From Isoetes taiwanensis (taxonomy: Eukaryota; Streptophyta; Lycopodiopsida; Isoetales; Isoetaceae): 64,000 nucleotides of DNA. A model generated the notes under the pieces. It worked only from the letters and a program-made list of their open reading frames with translations. It searched no databases and was not told the DNA's origin. Location: assembly GCA_021234155.1 (NCBI GenBank), contig JAJEKV010000001.1:1-64000 (forward strand), in the 5' to 3' direction. How positions within the stretch are numbered: position 1 is the first letter of the stretch; every line of letters starts with the position of its first letter. Of this stretch, positions 54,540 to 64,000 are shown piece by piece. A program made the position numbers and the translations under genes.

Positions 54540-56072
54540 TGTCTCATAAAGTTGACTTCATGTGATCCAACTTGACAACATGAACCATTTTACATTGCAC
54601 CAACTTTGCAACTCTTTAAATAGATGTGCTTCATCTTCTTGATCCTGCAAGCATCTAACACAGATATCAGAGTTAGACATATTAATCTCTTACTATTTGT
54701 GGCAAGGGCTTTATGCCAAAGTTGCCACATAAAAGCTTTGATTTTCGGATGAATTGGGCTTTTCCACATAAATGTCAGGTTTTTGAGTACCCTGTCAGGG
54801 TCAATGTTCCATTTCGAATCAATGGATACTTCTTGGTTTCTATTGAGGTACCTGTAGGGCCAAGCTGACTTTATAACCACAAAAACCATTAATATGCCAA
54901 AAAACATTAGTATCATGCCATTCTCCATAAGCCAATCTTTGGGTGATACTATTGAAAAGCTGCCTGGAGTCATCTCCTAGATCTGCAAGATTGGAATCTT
55001 GGTAAACAAAATCATCAATAATATCACTTATGTATACAACTCCCCTTTGAGTCCATTGCTTGACTAACTTAGGAAAGTTAGTGGCAAGACAAATGTTAGG
55101 GTCATCCAGAATCAGAGAGGGGCTCCAAAAAATAGGCTGGTCCTGTGATAGTCCTTCTTTCCAAGTATACATTCCTCTTACCTTTAACCATGCTCTAATC
55201 CACTTCTTAATAATCAAGGGCATGGTGGTAGGGATAGTAAAGTCAAAGTAGATACTATGAGGAAGCTGCATATTAAGATTTCTCCAGCCAAGGGTGGCAC
55301 TTCTTAATGTAATAGGAGATGAGAGTACTCACAGGGTGATTAATCTGGTTGTTGCAAGCCCTGAAGAAATATTTTGCAGCCAAAGCAGTGGGCTGCTTCT
55401 CAATGTTTATGACCCCCGGACCTCAATTCTTTTTGTGCTTGCAAGCATTCTTCCATAGAAATAGGAATCAAAGCATCTTACGCTAGATCCACCTGCTATA
55501 AACCTTCCAATGATGCTTTGCATTTTTGTCAAGACTTTCTTTGGGGCCATAATGATGGAGGACTGATAAACCTGAGAGGAGGAGATAACGGAGTTTGCCA
55601 GAATAGCTCTCCCATTTTTGGATAGAAACTTGGAATTAAGGGAGTCTACTTTTTTATAAAATTTATCAATTAAATCCTCCCAAAGATCACAAGCATTAAC
55701 TCTTATAGCAAAGGGGATGCCTAGAATTTTAGTATTAGTATTAGGGATTCTTCTCTCTCCAACTTTTCCATGGATAATCTGCCAACTCCTACTATTGTCA
55801 TTAACCATCTGAATATCATCCATGTTGAGTCTGTTATTCCAAGCTATGGTTATGCCTGCAGAAGTGTTGTTAGCTTTGAGAGACCAATGCTGAAAGTTAA
55901 CAGGCAGAACATCTCTGATTACATAGTTAATATTATCATCATAAATTTTATGCTCTTGAAAAAAAATAAAATCTAAATTCATAGAGCTTAGACAAACCTT
56001 TAATCTACCTCTCTCGATATTCGAATTGATGCCTTGGATATTCCAAGTGATGCCTTTAAGACTTAAATCCAT
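54540..56072 (-). mobile_element. LINE (L1-type) relic, ORF2 with internal deletion
   Basis: The frame opens MDLSLKGITWNIQGINSNIE and LDFIFFQEHKI, the start of the apurinic-type endonuclease. After about 108 codons it jumps, near 55750, into TKILGIPFAIRVNACDLWED and FLSKNGRAILANSVISSSQV, the end of the reverse transcriptase. The rest of the endonuclease and the whole RT palm are missing. Downstream pieces WKEGLSQDQPIFWSPSLILD (55150) and IHPKIKAFMWQLWHKALATN with CVRCLQDQEDEAHLF (54750-54610) are the C-terminal zf-RVT module. Frameshifts separate these. The element is dead. Confidence 0.85.
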
Positions 56073-57300
56073 TAGAGAGGGTCTTTCTTGGGGATCTTCT
56101 TAGAGGTCCCATGGTAAAATCTTTAGGGCTTTTCTTCCCTCTTTTTCTTTGGCACATTGTTGTTGACCAAGTCACATCTTCCAAGTTGGAAGTCTTATTA
56201 ATGACCTGTAGATCAAAGTCGTCCTCTGAGTCTTCCTTCCTGATTTCCTCACAAGAACCAAAGTTGTCATTTAAAATACCAAGATCCAGAGTCGAGATGC
56301 TCATATTATAGGGTCAACTCTGATTACCACCTTGGAGGGAAATTGAAATATAATGCCTCTATCAGGAAAAAACATACCATGGTGATCTTTACAAGCATTA
56401 TATTCCACCTTGGTTTGGTGGGCTTCTTCTCGAGTAACCTCTTTGCTGATGATACAATCGGCCTTGTTGATGTGATTATTCTCCATGGTCTTGGATTTAG
56501 GTCTCCAGACCTGCCTGCCATGATTTGTTTCCACCTCTTTTTGCATCTTTGTCTCCTTATTTTCTTTAGGAGGAGAGAACTTAGCCAGAGGCATCTTAGA
56601 GTAGGAAATGTTAAGATTAAACATGCCTCTGTTAGGGATTTTGCATGGAATGCAGTCCTCCCAGTTAGAATAGATCTTTTTACGAATACAAAGCGAGGAG
56701 GGAAATCGGTGCGAGGGATTGAGATCCGAATGATCTCCCCTAAAATTTGCTAGCAATGGTTCTAAGATGGGAGACAGTCCAGCAACCCATAGGCGAATTT
56801 GTGCATGAGATCCAAGTGGTAGTAGCAATTGTAGAGAAATCCCCTGGAATATAGAAAGGATCCCATTTCATAATGTAGACTGGATATCCTGAGATTATAG
56901 AGATCTTTCTGATGAGAATTTGAGGGACACTCTTCTCTTCTTTACAAATAATTTGAAAAGTCTTATTGTCCAGCTTGAGGATAGAAAGAATAGGAACTAG
57001 AAGAGTTTTGGTAATCCAGTATTTCACAGTGCTTAAGGAAGGGCAATTTTGGGGGAAATGGGCAAGAATTCCATGATTGGTATATCTGACCTTGGCTGAG
57101 TTATCAGTAATATCACACAGGTCAAGAATGCCCTCATCTTTATTGGTAACTTTTTCTAAATTCCCTGGATCAGTGGCAACATTAATTAGAAATTCAAAAG
57201 AATTGAGTAAAGCGTTCTTGTAGGAGTTACCATTGATTTTGTCATACTTCCCCATGATTGGGACCGGGGACTTCAGAGATTGCTTGGAGACTTTCGTTTT
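56056..57300 (-). mobile_element. LINE relic, ORF1 (DUF4283-type) region
   Basis: The minus-strand frame 57255-56740 starts MGKYDKINGNSYKNALLNSF and contains WITKTLLVPILSILKLDNKT and YPVYIMKWDPFYIPG. This fits the DUF4283 domain common in ORF1 of plant LINEs (nucleic-acid binding). 56828-56301 and 56304-56056 continue in other frames with Lys/Glu-rich linker sequence and a KRGKKSPKDF basic patch, leading to ORF2. A CCHC knuckle (CIPCKIPNRGMFNLN-like position) is not clearly preserved. Confidence 0.7.
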
Positions 57301-57356
57301 ATTTTTGTCCAGATTTTGCTCCTTGATGCTAGTACGATTATGGCGTCTTGATTAGC

Positions 57357-58660
57357 TTACGGTCCGTCGGGTGAAAGTATCCATTTCACATCGACAATTT
57401 TGCACTTGGTAGGAGTGTGAAGCGGGAGTTGGTAGGTTTTGTAATCCATCTCCACCTCTTTCAAAGTTTCGGCGGCAAAGGAAGGAAATCTTCTCTTGAA
57501 GCCTTTTTGGAAGCTCTCTATAACATGATCATCAGCCTCCTCCCAGACTTTCACTAAACGAAAAGAGGCTTTTGATTTCCATCCGAGATCCTCAAGTTCT
57601 TCTACTAGAGTCTTTGTTGCCTGTCATATCCGTCATCGATCTTCTGAATATCTGATTTTTTAGGGTGCAGCTTGATCTTCTTAAAGTGCCTGTCTTCACC
57701 CTTATCATTTGGTGCAGTATGTCCATTTCTGGATTTTTTGAAGCATCTGCCAAGCCAAGTCCCGGTCATTGGCTTCATGGAATAATTTAAGGGCTAAACT
57801 TAGCTATTTGGCGATTTTCTAGCACATTTTCAAAAAAAATTGGCTAAAGTAAATGGAAAATATTGGGAAAAAAATATAATTTTAGCTTAAGTTTTTCCGG
57901 GACTGCACCAACCCTGGAGCTCTTTAGCTAAAGGTTAGAAAGTAAGAGAGTGAAATTTTGTATTGTTTAGCCAAACCATAGAAATTTTAGAATGAATTTC
58001 GGGCTAGTTTAGCTAACATCATTCTAGTTTATATGAAATATATGATTAGTAGTTTAATTTTCAGCATTATGAATTAATTTGAGTCCTAAACTTTGCTAGT
58101 TAACATTATTTTAGAATGTTTTCACATAGAAAATGACTAAAATAAGTGGAAACGATTGAAGAAAAGTATAGTAATTTGGTTTAATATTTTCCGTTGGCCA
58201 CAACATAGAAAATTTTGGGATGATGTTTGGGTTAGTTTAGCTAAACACTAGGAAGTATGAGAGGAAAAATGTGTAGAGTTTAGCTAAACAACAGAAAGTT
58301 TTGGGATTAATATCGAGCAAGTTTAGCTAAAGTCATTCTGGCTAATAAGAAATATGCGATTAGTAATTTATTCCCTGATTGACTTTGCCTTCTTTGTACT
58401 GATTTTCAAGCCTTTGCATTTCGAGTTTACACACCATAATCTGCCCTTCTTTTTGTATTCCCATGCAATCTGATGCGGCTTCTTGTTGTTCTCTAATGAT
58501 GTCAAAGGCAGCCTTAAGTTCTTTCATCTTAATCCAAGCCTAATCCTTCTTATCATCCAGAACAAAGATTTGGTCCCAGCTTTGAATGATCAGAATGGGA
58601 TCTGTGTCCTTATACTCATAGGGTATTCTTGCAGAGGATGAAGAACCTCCCGTGGCCGGT
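57357..58660 (-). pseudogene. coding remnant upstream of the LINE, split by an insertion
   Basis: On the minus strand, ARIPYEYKDTDPILIIQSWD (58610) leads into a helical AFDIIREQQEAASDCMGIQK..LEMQRLENQYKEGKVNQGINY stretch that stops at the insertion (58370). It resumes in frame after it with SMKPMTGTWLGRCFKKSRNG and KKIKLHPKKSDIQKIDDGYD. A frame change leads to LVEELEDLGWKSKASFRLVK..FKRRFPSFAAETLKEVEMDY ending at 57357. It could be the N-terminal part of the LINE ORF1 or a separate gene. No family is recognised. Confidence 0.5.
57783..58370. mobile_element. 574 bp insertion with 7 bp target duplication
   Basis: TAATTTA flanks both sides (57783-57789 and 58364-58370). Removing 57790-58363 and one TAATTTA restores the surrounding minus-strand frame (..VNQGINY-SMKPMTG..). 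The insert itself is two diverged ~290 bp copies sharing CTAAACTT.GCTA, GTTTAGCTAA(A/C), TCATTCT(A/G)G and GAAATAT(A/G)(T/C)GATTAGTA. It has no coding capacity and only weak terminal complementarity (AGGGCTAA / ..GATTAG). The class is uncertain. Confidence 0.7.
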
Positions 58661-58664
58661 TTGT

Positions 58665-59815
58665 TAATTGTTTGTCAACTCCTTGGTCCTCATAATGCAA
58701 CAGGGAGAAGAGAAGCGGTCGAGGAAGGGAATAGAGACAAGAACAGACTAAAAAGAAGGAAAATGAAGGGGAAAAGGATCTTTGAGGGGGGAAGAAAGAT
58801 GGAGGGGAGCGAAAGATCCGAAAAAGGGAAAAAAGGAAATAAAGAATGATTGGAATGGAACGAAAAGCTGCTGAGACAATGAAGAGGGGCAGCTCATACC
58901 CTGAGTCCTCTGCTAGGATCTAATTAGGGGTAAGGGGTCTCATCAGCCGTCCGAAGGCAGCAGAATCGAAAAAACTAGAAAAACCAAAAAATCGAGAAAA
59001 GAAAAGAAAATAAGATGGGGAACCAAGAGTCGACAGAGTTAGTTAGCCACCCCAAACCTCCAGACCACAATACCAAGATCTCCAAAAAATTCTGGGTCAA
59101 GATCGAAGAAATCGCCCGATTAGTGCGAGGGGTTCGATACTTAGAATTGATGGGGACCTCTAGAAGGAAGAGGTTTCTTTCAAATCTGTTACCCAAAGCA
59201 ATGTAAAATCGAGAGTTGTGGGTGACACTCACGAGGGAGCCAATTCGTCAAAATAAAGGATCTGAGAGAAAAACTTGTCAAAAAATTCAAAATCGCCCCT
59301 CTGAAACCTATTCGGATTGATTAGAGCTAGCTAATTTGATTAAATCCTCGATGGCTTGAAGAGTATCCTCATGGCCTTGGGGTGGGATGACAAAACCCAG
59401 CCCACGGAGAACAACCGAGTAAAGCCTCATCCATCGGCCTGGTAGTGCACACTTCGAGGCTGAGTAGGATCGCTTTTTTAGTCTCATCTCCTAATCTCCG
59501 GCTCCGGATCCATGTGTTTTGATACATTAATCGAGCTAAAGGCTATTAAGAATTGACAAATGCTTAGAAAATATAAATGATGCCCGTCCTCGGTGGTTGG
59601 GCGGGGGGTTTAGGGGCTTCAATCACAATGGGGGAGGTTCGATTCGGCCTTTTGGAATGGGCTCGAAGAAGCTTTTGGCATAGGTTGGAATGGGATTGGA
59701 CACAAGGAAGCGGAATGGATTGCCGACTTCGGACTTCGGACTCATTCAAAATGGCGAAGCGGAAGCGAACACCTTGAGACGGCGGCGATGACCTTCATAT
59801 GAAGCGGTAGGCGGC
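58665..59815. other. no gene recognised; possible LINE 5' flank
   Basis: A purine-rich stretch at 58700-58850 and open frames on both strands around 58975-59232 and 59564-59777 have no recognisable content. Lys/Glu-rich readings follow composition. Confidence 0.4.
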
Positions 59816-59919
59816 GACTCATGAAGCTGAAGCCGGCCCCGAAAGGCCGGCCGACGCCGACGCCGACTCCAGAGCTCAACTCCGACTCGGACTTCGGACT
59901 CATTCTTCGGACTCATTCG

Positions 59920-60690
59920 CTCGAATTTTTGAGTGTGCTAGAACTTGGAATGGGTTTTGAGTGTGCTAGAACTTGGAATGAGTTTTTGAGTGTGCTAGAA
60001 CTTGGAATGGGTTGTTTTTAGTGAGAGCAGGGAGGCGACTCGTTCGATGAATTTTGAGGGAGGCGACTTGTTCAGTGAATTTTGAGGGAGGTGACCTCGT
60101 TCAAAATTTTGAGTGTGAACTTGGAATGGGTTTTTTGAGTGTGCTAGAACTTGGAATGGGTTGTTTTAGTGAGGCGGGGAGACGACTCGTTCAGCGAATT
60201 TTGAGGGAGGCGACTCGTTCAACGAATTTTGAGTGTGCTAGAATTTGGAACACTCTATTATACCTGTTCAATGAATTTTGAGGGAGGACTTCGTTCGCGA
60301 ATTTTGAGGGAGGCGACTTGTTCAGCGAATTTTGAGTGTGCTAGAACTTGGAACACTCTATTATGAATGAATTGCGAATTTGGAACACTCTATTATGAAT
60401 GAATGGTAATTTTGAGTGTGCTAGAACTTGGAACACTCTATTATGAATGAATTCAGCAAATTTTGAGTGTGCTACAACTTGGAACACTCTATTATGAACA
60501 ATTTTGAGTGTGCTAGAACTTGGAACACTCTATTGGCGCCCTATGGGTTGGGAGGCGACTCATTCAGTGAATTTTGAGTGTGCTAGAACTTGGAACACTC
60601 TATTGGCGCCCTATGGGTTGTTTTTGGTGAGAGCAGGGAAAGAGGACTTTTGAGTGTGCTAGAACTTGGAACGCTCTATTGGCGCCCCAT
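59920..60690. repeat. minisatellite TTTTGAGTGTGCTAGAACTTGGAA
   Basis: The ~24 bp core occurs about twelve times. It is followed either by TGGGTTTT or by CACTCTATTATGAATGAATT and interspersed with AATTTTGAGGGAGGCGACT(C/T)GTTCA, so higher-order units of ~30, ~50 and ~70 bp are visible. Frames over it (59821-60281) are repeat artefacts rich in Glu, Leu and Gly. Confidence 0.9.
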
Positions 60691-60925
60691 GGGTTGTTTT
60701 TGGTGAGAGCAGGGAAAGAGGACTAGAGAGAGGACGTGGAAAAGGAAGGCTAGAGAGAGGAAGTGGTGAGAGAAGGCACTAGAGAAGGAGAGGAAGGCTA
60801 GAGAGAGAGAGAGAGGGAGAGAGGGCTAGGGAGAGAACGTGGAAAAGGAAGGCTAGAGAGAGAAAGTGGTGAGAGAAGGCGCGAGAGAGAGAAAGTGGAG
60901 CAAGGCGCTAGAGAGAGAAGGTTAT
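60691..60925. repeat. GA-rich tract
   Basis: AGAGAGAGGAAGTGG, GAGAGAAGGC and CTAGAGAGAGA words repeat for over 200 bp and follow a duplicated CTATTGGCGCCC(C/T)ATGGGTTG..GGAAAGAGGACT block. It is purine-rich on the plus strand and non-coding. Confidence 0.85.
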
Positions 60926-61159
60926 GCCCAAACTTCACGCGATGGACTTTGGAGGTAACGTACTAATTTCTTGGCATAAAAAGGAAGTGAAGCTTCATGT
61001 ACTTGGCTTCCTCAAGAATCTGTGTCAGGTATAGAACTCTGCCAAAAATAGGAAATCTAATATTATGAGTTTCGTAGTAAAAATATAATATGGTTTAGTG
61101 TACTCCATTCTAGAGATAGTGCTATCAGAATACTTGAGAACCAAAAATTGGAGTGGTAT
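60926..61159. other. spacer, nothing recognised
   Basis: Mixed AT-rich DNA between the GA tract and the 3' tail of the second LINE. No frame or repeat is supported. Confidence 0.4.
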
Positions 61160-64000
61160 AAATAGAATAGAATAGAATAGTTTTTTTATCGTCCACTGAG
61201 ACCAATCGGCCTATGGGACCCAAAGGAGGCCTTGACAAACTTATTCTTGTCAGGGTTAAAACCCCTCACCAAGGGTTTCGAGGGAAAACCGGCGTAATAA
61301 GAATGCCGTCAAAGCGCATAAGTATACATCATCATGAAATAAATGTGTATGTACATGTCAAGTCGTGCCCGAGGACATAGCTGATCTCGCGCATGTCCAT
61401 GACCTCCGAAGGTATGATCCTAGCATCCGTCACGGATGCCGCGTGCTCAATGTCACATGTAGCGGCTGGCGAGGCGACCAACTCAAAGATAAAGGCCCGG
61501 ATTTGATCATATGATGGGCAACTTTGAAGGGTATGAGATTCATCCTCAATGACTCCCATTTGGCGGCGTGTGAGCACGTCTCGACGTGGCTCACCAATCC
61601 ATCACGCCTGTCTCAATTCAAGATGATGTGCTTTGTCGCGAATGGAGGCAATGAGTCTCAAGCGTCTTTTCATGGGCAAGTGGAAGCATGTAGCATTGTG
61701 GGCCTCGTTCCAATGTGGGATTTATGTGGCTGGTAGTGTGATGTCTTGACTGTTCGCGGCATCCCAAAGCTTGCTGATGAAGCAAGCGTCAAGATATTAC
61801 CTCAAGCTATGGCGATCTGCCTCGCTGTTTGCACATGTATGCACCTGCTTCCTCGCACATTCCATCTAGCCATCCATTGAGCTCTCTTTTCCCTCCAAAG
61901 AGGCCTTGAGGCGTTAGGCCCCATTGCCATGATATAAGCTAGTTTTGGGAGACGAGCATCATCCCATGTTGACCACCTTCCCGAAAATAGACAATGTGGC
62001 GATCAAGGGGGCCCTCACGAAGAGGCAAGAATCTGTTTCCCCGGTAGAATTTGATATGGGACCGTGGACTTCACCCCTAGTGCTTCGTACCAAGAAGGCT
62101 TTCGCACCTTTTGCTCCAAGTCATTCCAAGTAGCGAGGGATACCATCGGGCCCCATACTTCCACCCCGTATAAAAGGACAGGCTCCACTAAGACTTTGAA
62201 CAAGTGTGGTGATGGGTCCAATCATACAACTCCGGCTCTATGACTATTGTTTTGCATTGCATATAGTGCTTTCCAGCCTGCCGTAACTTCGTAGCCCGTA
62301 TGGATGTGTCCCAGTGCATAGTAGGCGGAAACTCCACTCCCAAATATTTGTATGTGGATGCTACTTCCACATTCGCCCCTCGATAGCGGAAGGAGGGATC
62401 CCTACCGTCGCGTGAAGATGATATGAAAACCACCTTAGTCTTGGCCAAGTTGACGCGCATATCAGTCGCTTGACAAAATGTGTCCAGGGCATCGAGATGT
62501 CGTTGCATGTCTGCTGGTGTGTAAGCTAGGAGGTCCACATCATCGACCGATATATTAACTGCTTGATGATCCGGTAGAGAAGGTGAGCCCCGTCGCCCCA
62601 TTATCGACCAAACCCGACTCTCAATTGATCAATGTAAAGCCCAAACAATGTTGGGGAGAGGGCATCCCTGGCGAACCCCGATACTACTATCAAATGGTTG
62701 GCTTGTACGAACAGCAGGCTCGAGCATCTTTTATAAAGCCCATACTAATTGCGATTACGCAAATCACAGGAACCCCGGTATGCGCCAATCTTGCCCATAG
62801 TTTTTCCCGAGGCCGCGGTGTCAAATGCCTTTTGCAAAATCCACGAAGCAACAATATAGATCGGCGGTTCTGGCGTCTTCAACCGAGCTTCGCAATGTGA
62901 AGATGTGGTCAATGGTTGAGTGTCCGGTCTGAATCCGCTTTGGGTGAGGGCGTATCTCTGCATTTGCCTCCGCGGCCCAGATCATTAGCTGCTGCTTTCG
63001 AGAATCCCGCAAGCAATTTTGCAAACACCAGAACCGACCATGATTGTTCGCAATTGGTACGGGTAGTCGCGGGTCACCCGCCTTATAGATGGGAACAACT
63101 CCTCGCTATTGGTCCATTTGACGGGAAGCCTTCTGTAATGCCTTGTTGAACAAAGCCACAAGATCGTATTATGGACGATACCCCGCCAAAGCAATTACGC
63201 TTTTGCATGCCATCCAGGTCGGGGCTTTCCCATTGGCAAGGCGCTATAAGCCTTGTTCCACGTCACGAATCTGTGATTTCGGCCGGAGCCTTCTTGCGAG
63301 GGGTAATCTTGCATATTGCACCACGAGGGTCATATAGCCGCATTTGCAAAGTATTGCCTCCACTACTTTCGGGAGTGATGTTCCCGTGGGAAGATGGCTT
63401 TCTAAGAACCCTTCGCGAGAAGGTCCGGGGTGACGTTCGGGGAGATAAAACATTTCCCTTTGATGTCGCGCAATGTACGGCTTTCTTAGCTTTAAGGAGC
63501 CAGCGCCGTCATGTCGGACCGCATGTAATAAAACAGGGGGCTGCGGACTTGGCCGGACCCGGCGTTTGTGTTCCTTGCACTTTCTGCATCAAACCATTGA
63601 TTACATGGGGAAGGTTGTGTTTCACGAGGTCCGTCAGCGGGCGGCTTATCCCAAAGCATCTCTACCTTACGGATCCTAAGCACATCGGTCGGTAGCCGCT
63701 CATTTGCTCTAGTGTAGGATATTGCAAAATTTACGCGAGGTCATCTATAAGCATCACGGGCATAAGCCCCCGCATGTTCATAATCCAATCGCGGTGAGGC
63801 ATGTGAGGAGCTGCGGGCATCGGGGGGTTCGCACAACCTGCCAAGCCAACTTCAAGTAAAGTGGTAAGTGGTGCAGTCGATCTCTTCATCCCTATTAGTT
63901 GTTCCCCACGGAAGTGCTTGACGACATGCATATCTGCGCGAGGGCACCAAAGACATAGTCCACACACTCAGATCCTCCCCACGGTTTTCCGTCTACAAGT
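61160..64000 (-). mobile_element. second LINE relic with readable reverse transcriptase; continues past the window
   Basis: Minus-strand pieces, in order: RLPVKWTNSEELFPSI (63110), GRPDTQ/GHSTIDHIFTLRSSVEDAR (62930-62880), CCFVDFAKGI/KAFDTA (62840), GVRQGCPLPN (62660) with LYIDQL. Then SVDDVDLLAYTPADMQRHLD (62540, the YADD-type catalytic box reading VDDVD), MRVNLAKTKVVFISSSR, STYKYLGVEFPPTMHWD (62340), VEPVLLYGVEVWGP (62195), and a terminal MGVIEDESHTLQSCPSYDQI (61560) zinc-like end. The 3' end near 61160 carries an (ATTCT)n tail. Frameshifts between most pieces show it is inactive. The 5' part lies outside the window. Confidence 0.85.

Overview
The window looks like nuclear DNA of a land plant. 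Coding is sparse and broken, introns with GT..AG ends separate short exons, and mobile elements of several plant types are present. The recognisable host-gene pieces are plant-like: eIF3c, a dynamin-related protein of the DRP5/ARC5 type, and FCP1/NIF-type phosphatase domains. Two other gene remnants belong to transposase-like families that I associate mainly with seed-free plants and algae. A fern, lycophyte or bryophyte is a reasonable guess, but the sequence does not settle it. No bacterial operons, rRNA, CRISPR array or intact long gene was seen. Many conserved remnants carry single-base frameshifts; some may be sequence error.

Layout. 1-4.4 kb is repeats: a polypyrimidine tract split by a fold-back element and a four-copy tRNA/SINE-like array. 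4.4-18 kb holds a plus-strand relic: coiled coil plus zinc finger near 6 kb, exon-like pieces at 11.3-14.2 kb, a Helitron end at 17.08 kb, and a degenerate FCP1-like domain at 17.4-18.0 kb. A minus-strand Ulp1-like protease remnant lies at 7.8-9.4 kb. 19.1-21.9 kb is a minus-strand transposase-like gene with DFAENY, HGKGEHDG and SLSCFCNGC motifs. 22.9-24.6 kb has two small minus-strand ORFs. 25-28 kb is repeats and remnants. A second FCP1-like copy ends at 28.3 kb and a third at 35.8 kb (both minus strand). The third has a possible promoter and first exon at 40.7-40.8 kb. DRP5-type exons lie at 33.0-33.6 kb, and two copies of an ~870 bp direct repeat lie at 31.2 and 50.7 kb.

The clearest event is at 44.6-50.5 kb. 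A plus-strand transposase-like gene is interrupted by a 3541 bp non-autonomous Helitron at 45352-48892, on the minus strand. Its ends follow Helitron rules (host A, TC ... hairpin-CTAG, host T). Removing it rejoins the host reading frame through a conserved motif. The Helitron carries a fragment of eIF3c and probably other captured exons.

54.5-58.7 kb is a minus-strand LINE relic. It has a large internal deletion that joins the endonuclease start to the reverse-transcriptase end, and a 574 bp insertion in its upstream ORF flanked by a 7 bp target duplication. 59.8-60.9 kb is a minisatellite followed by a GA-rich tract. A second minus-strand LINE, with a readable reverse transcriptase, runs from about 61.16 kb past the window end.
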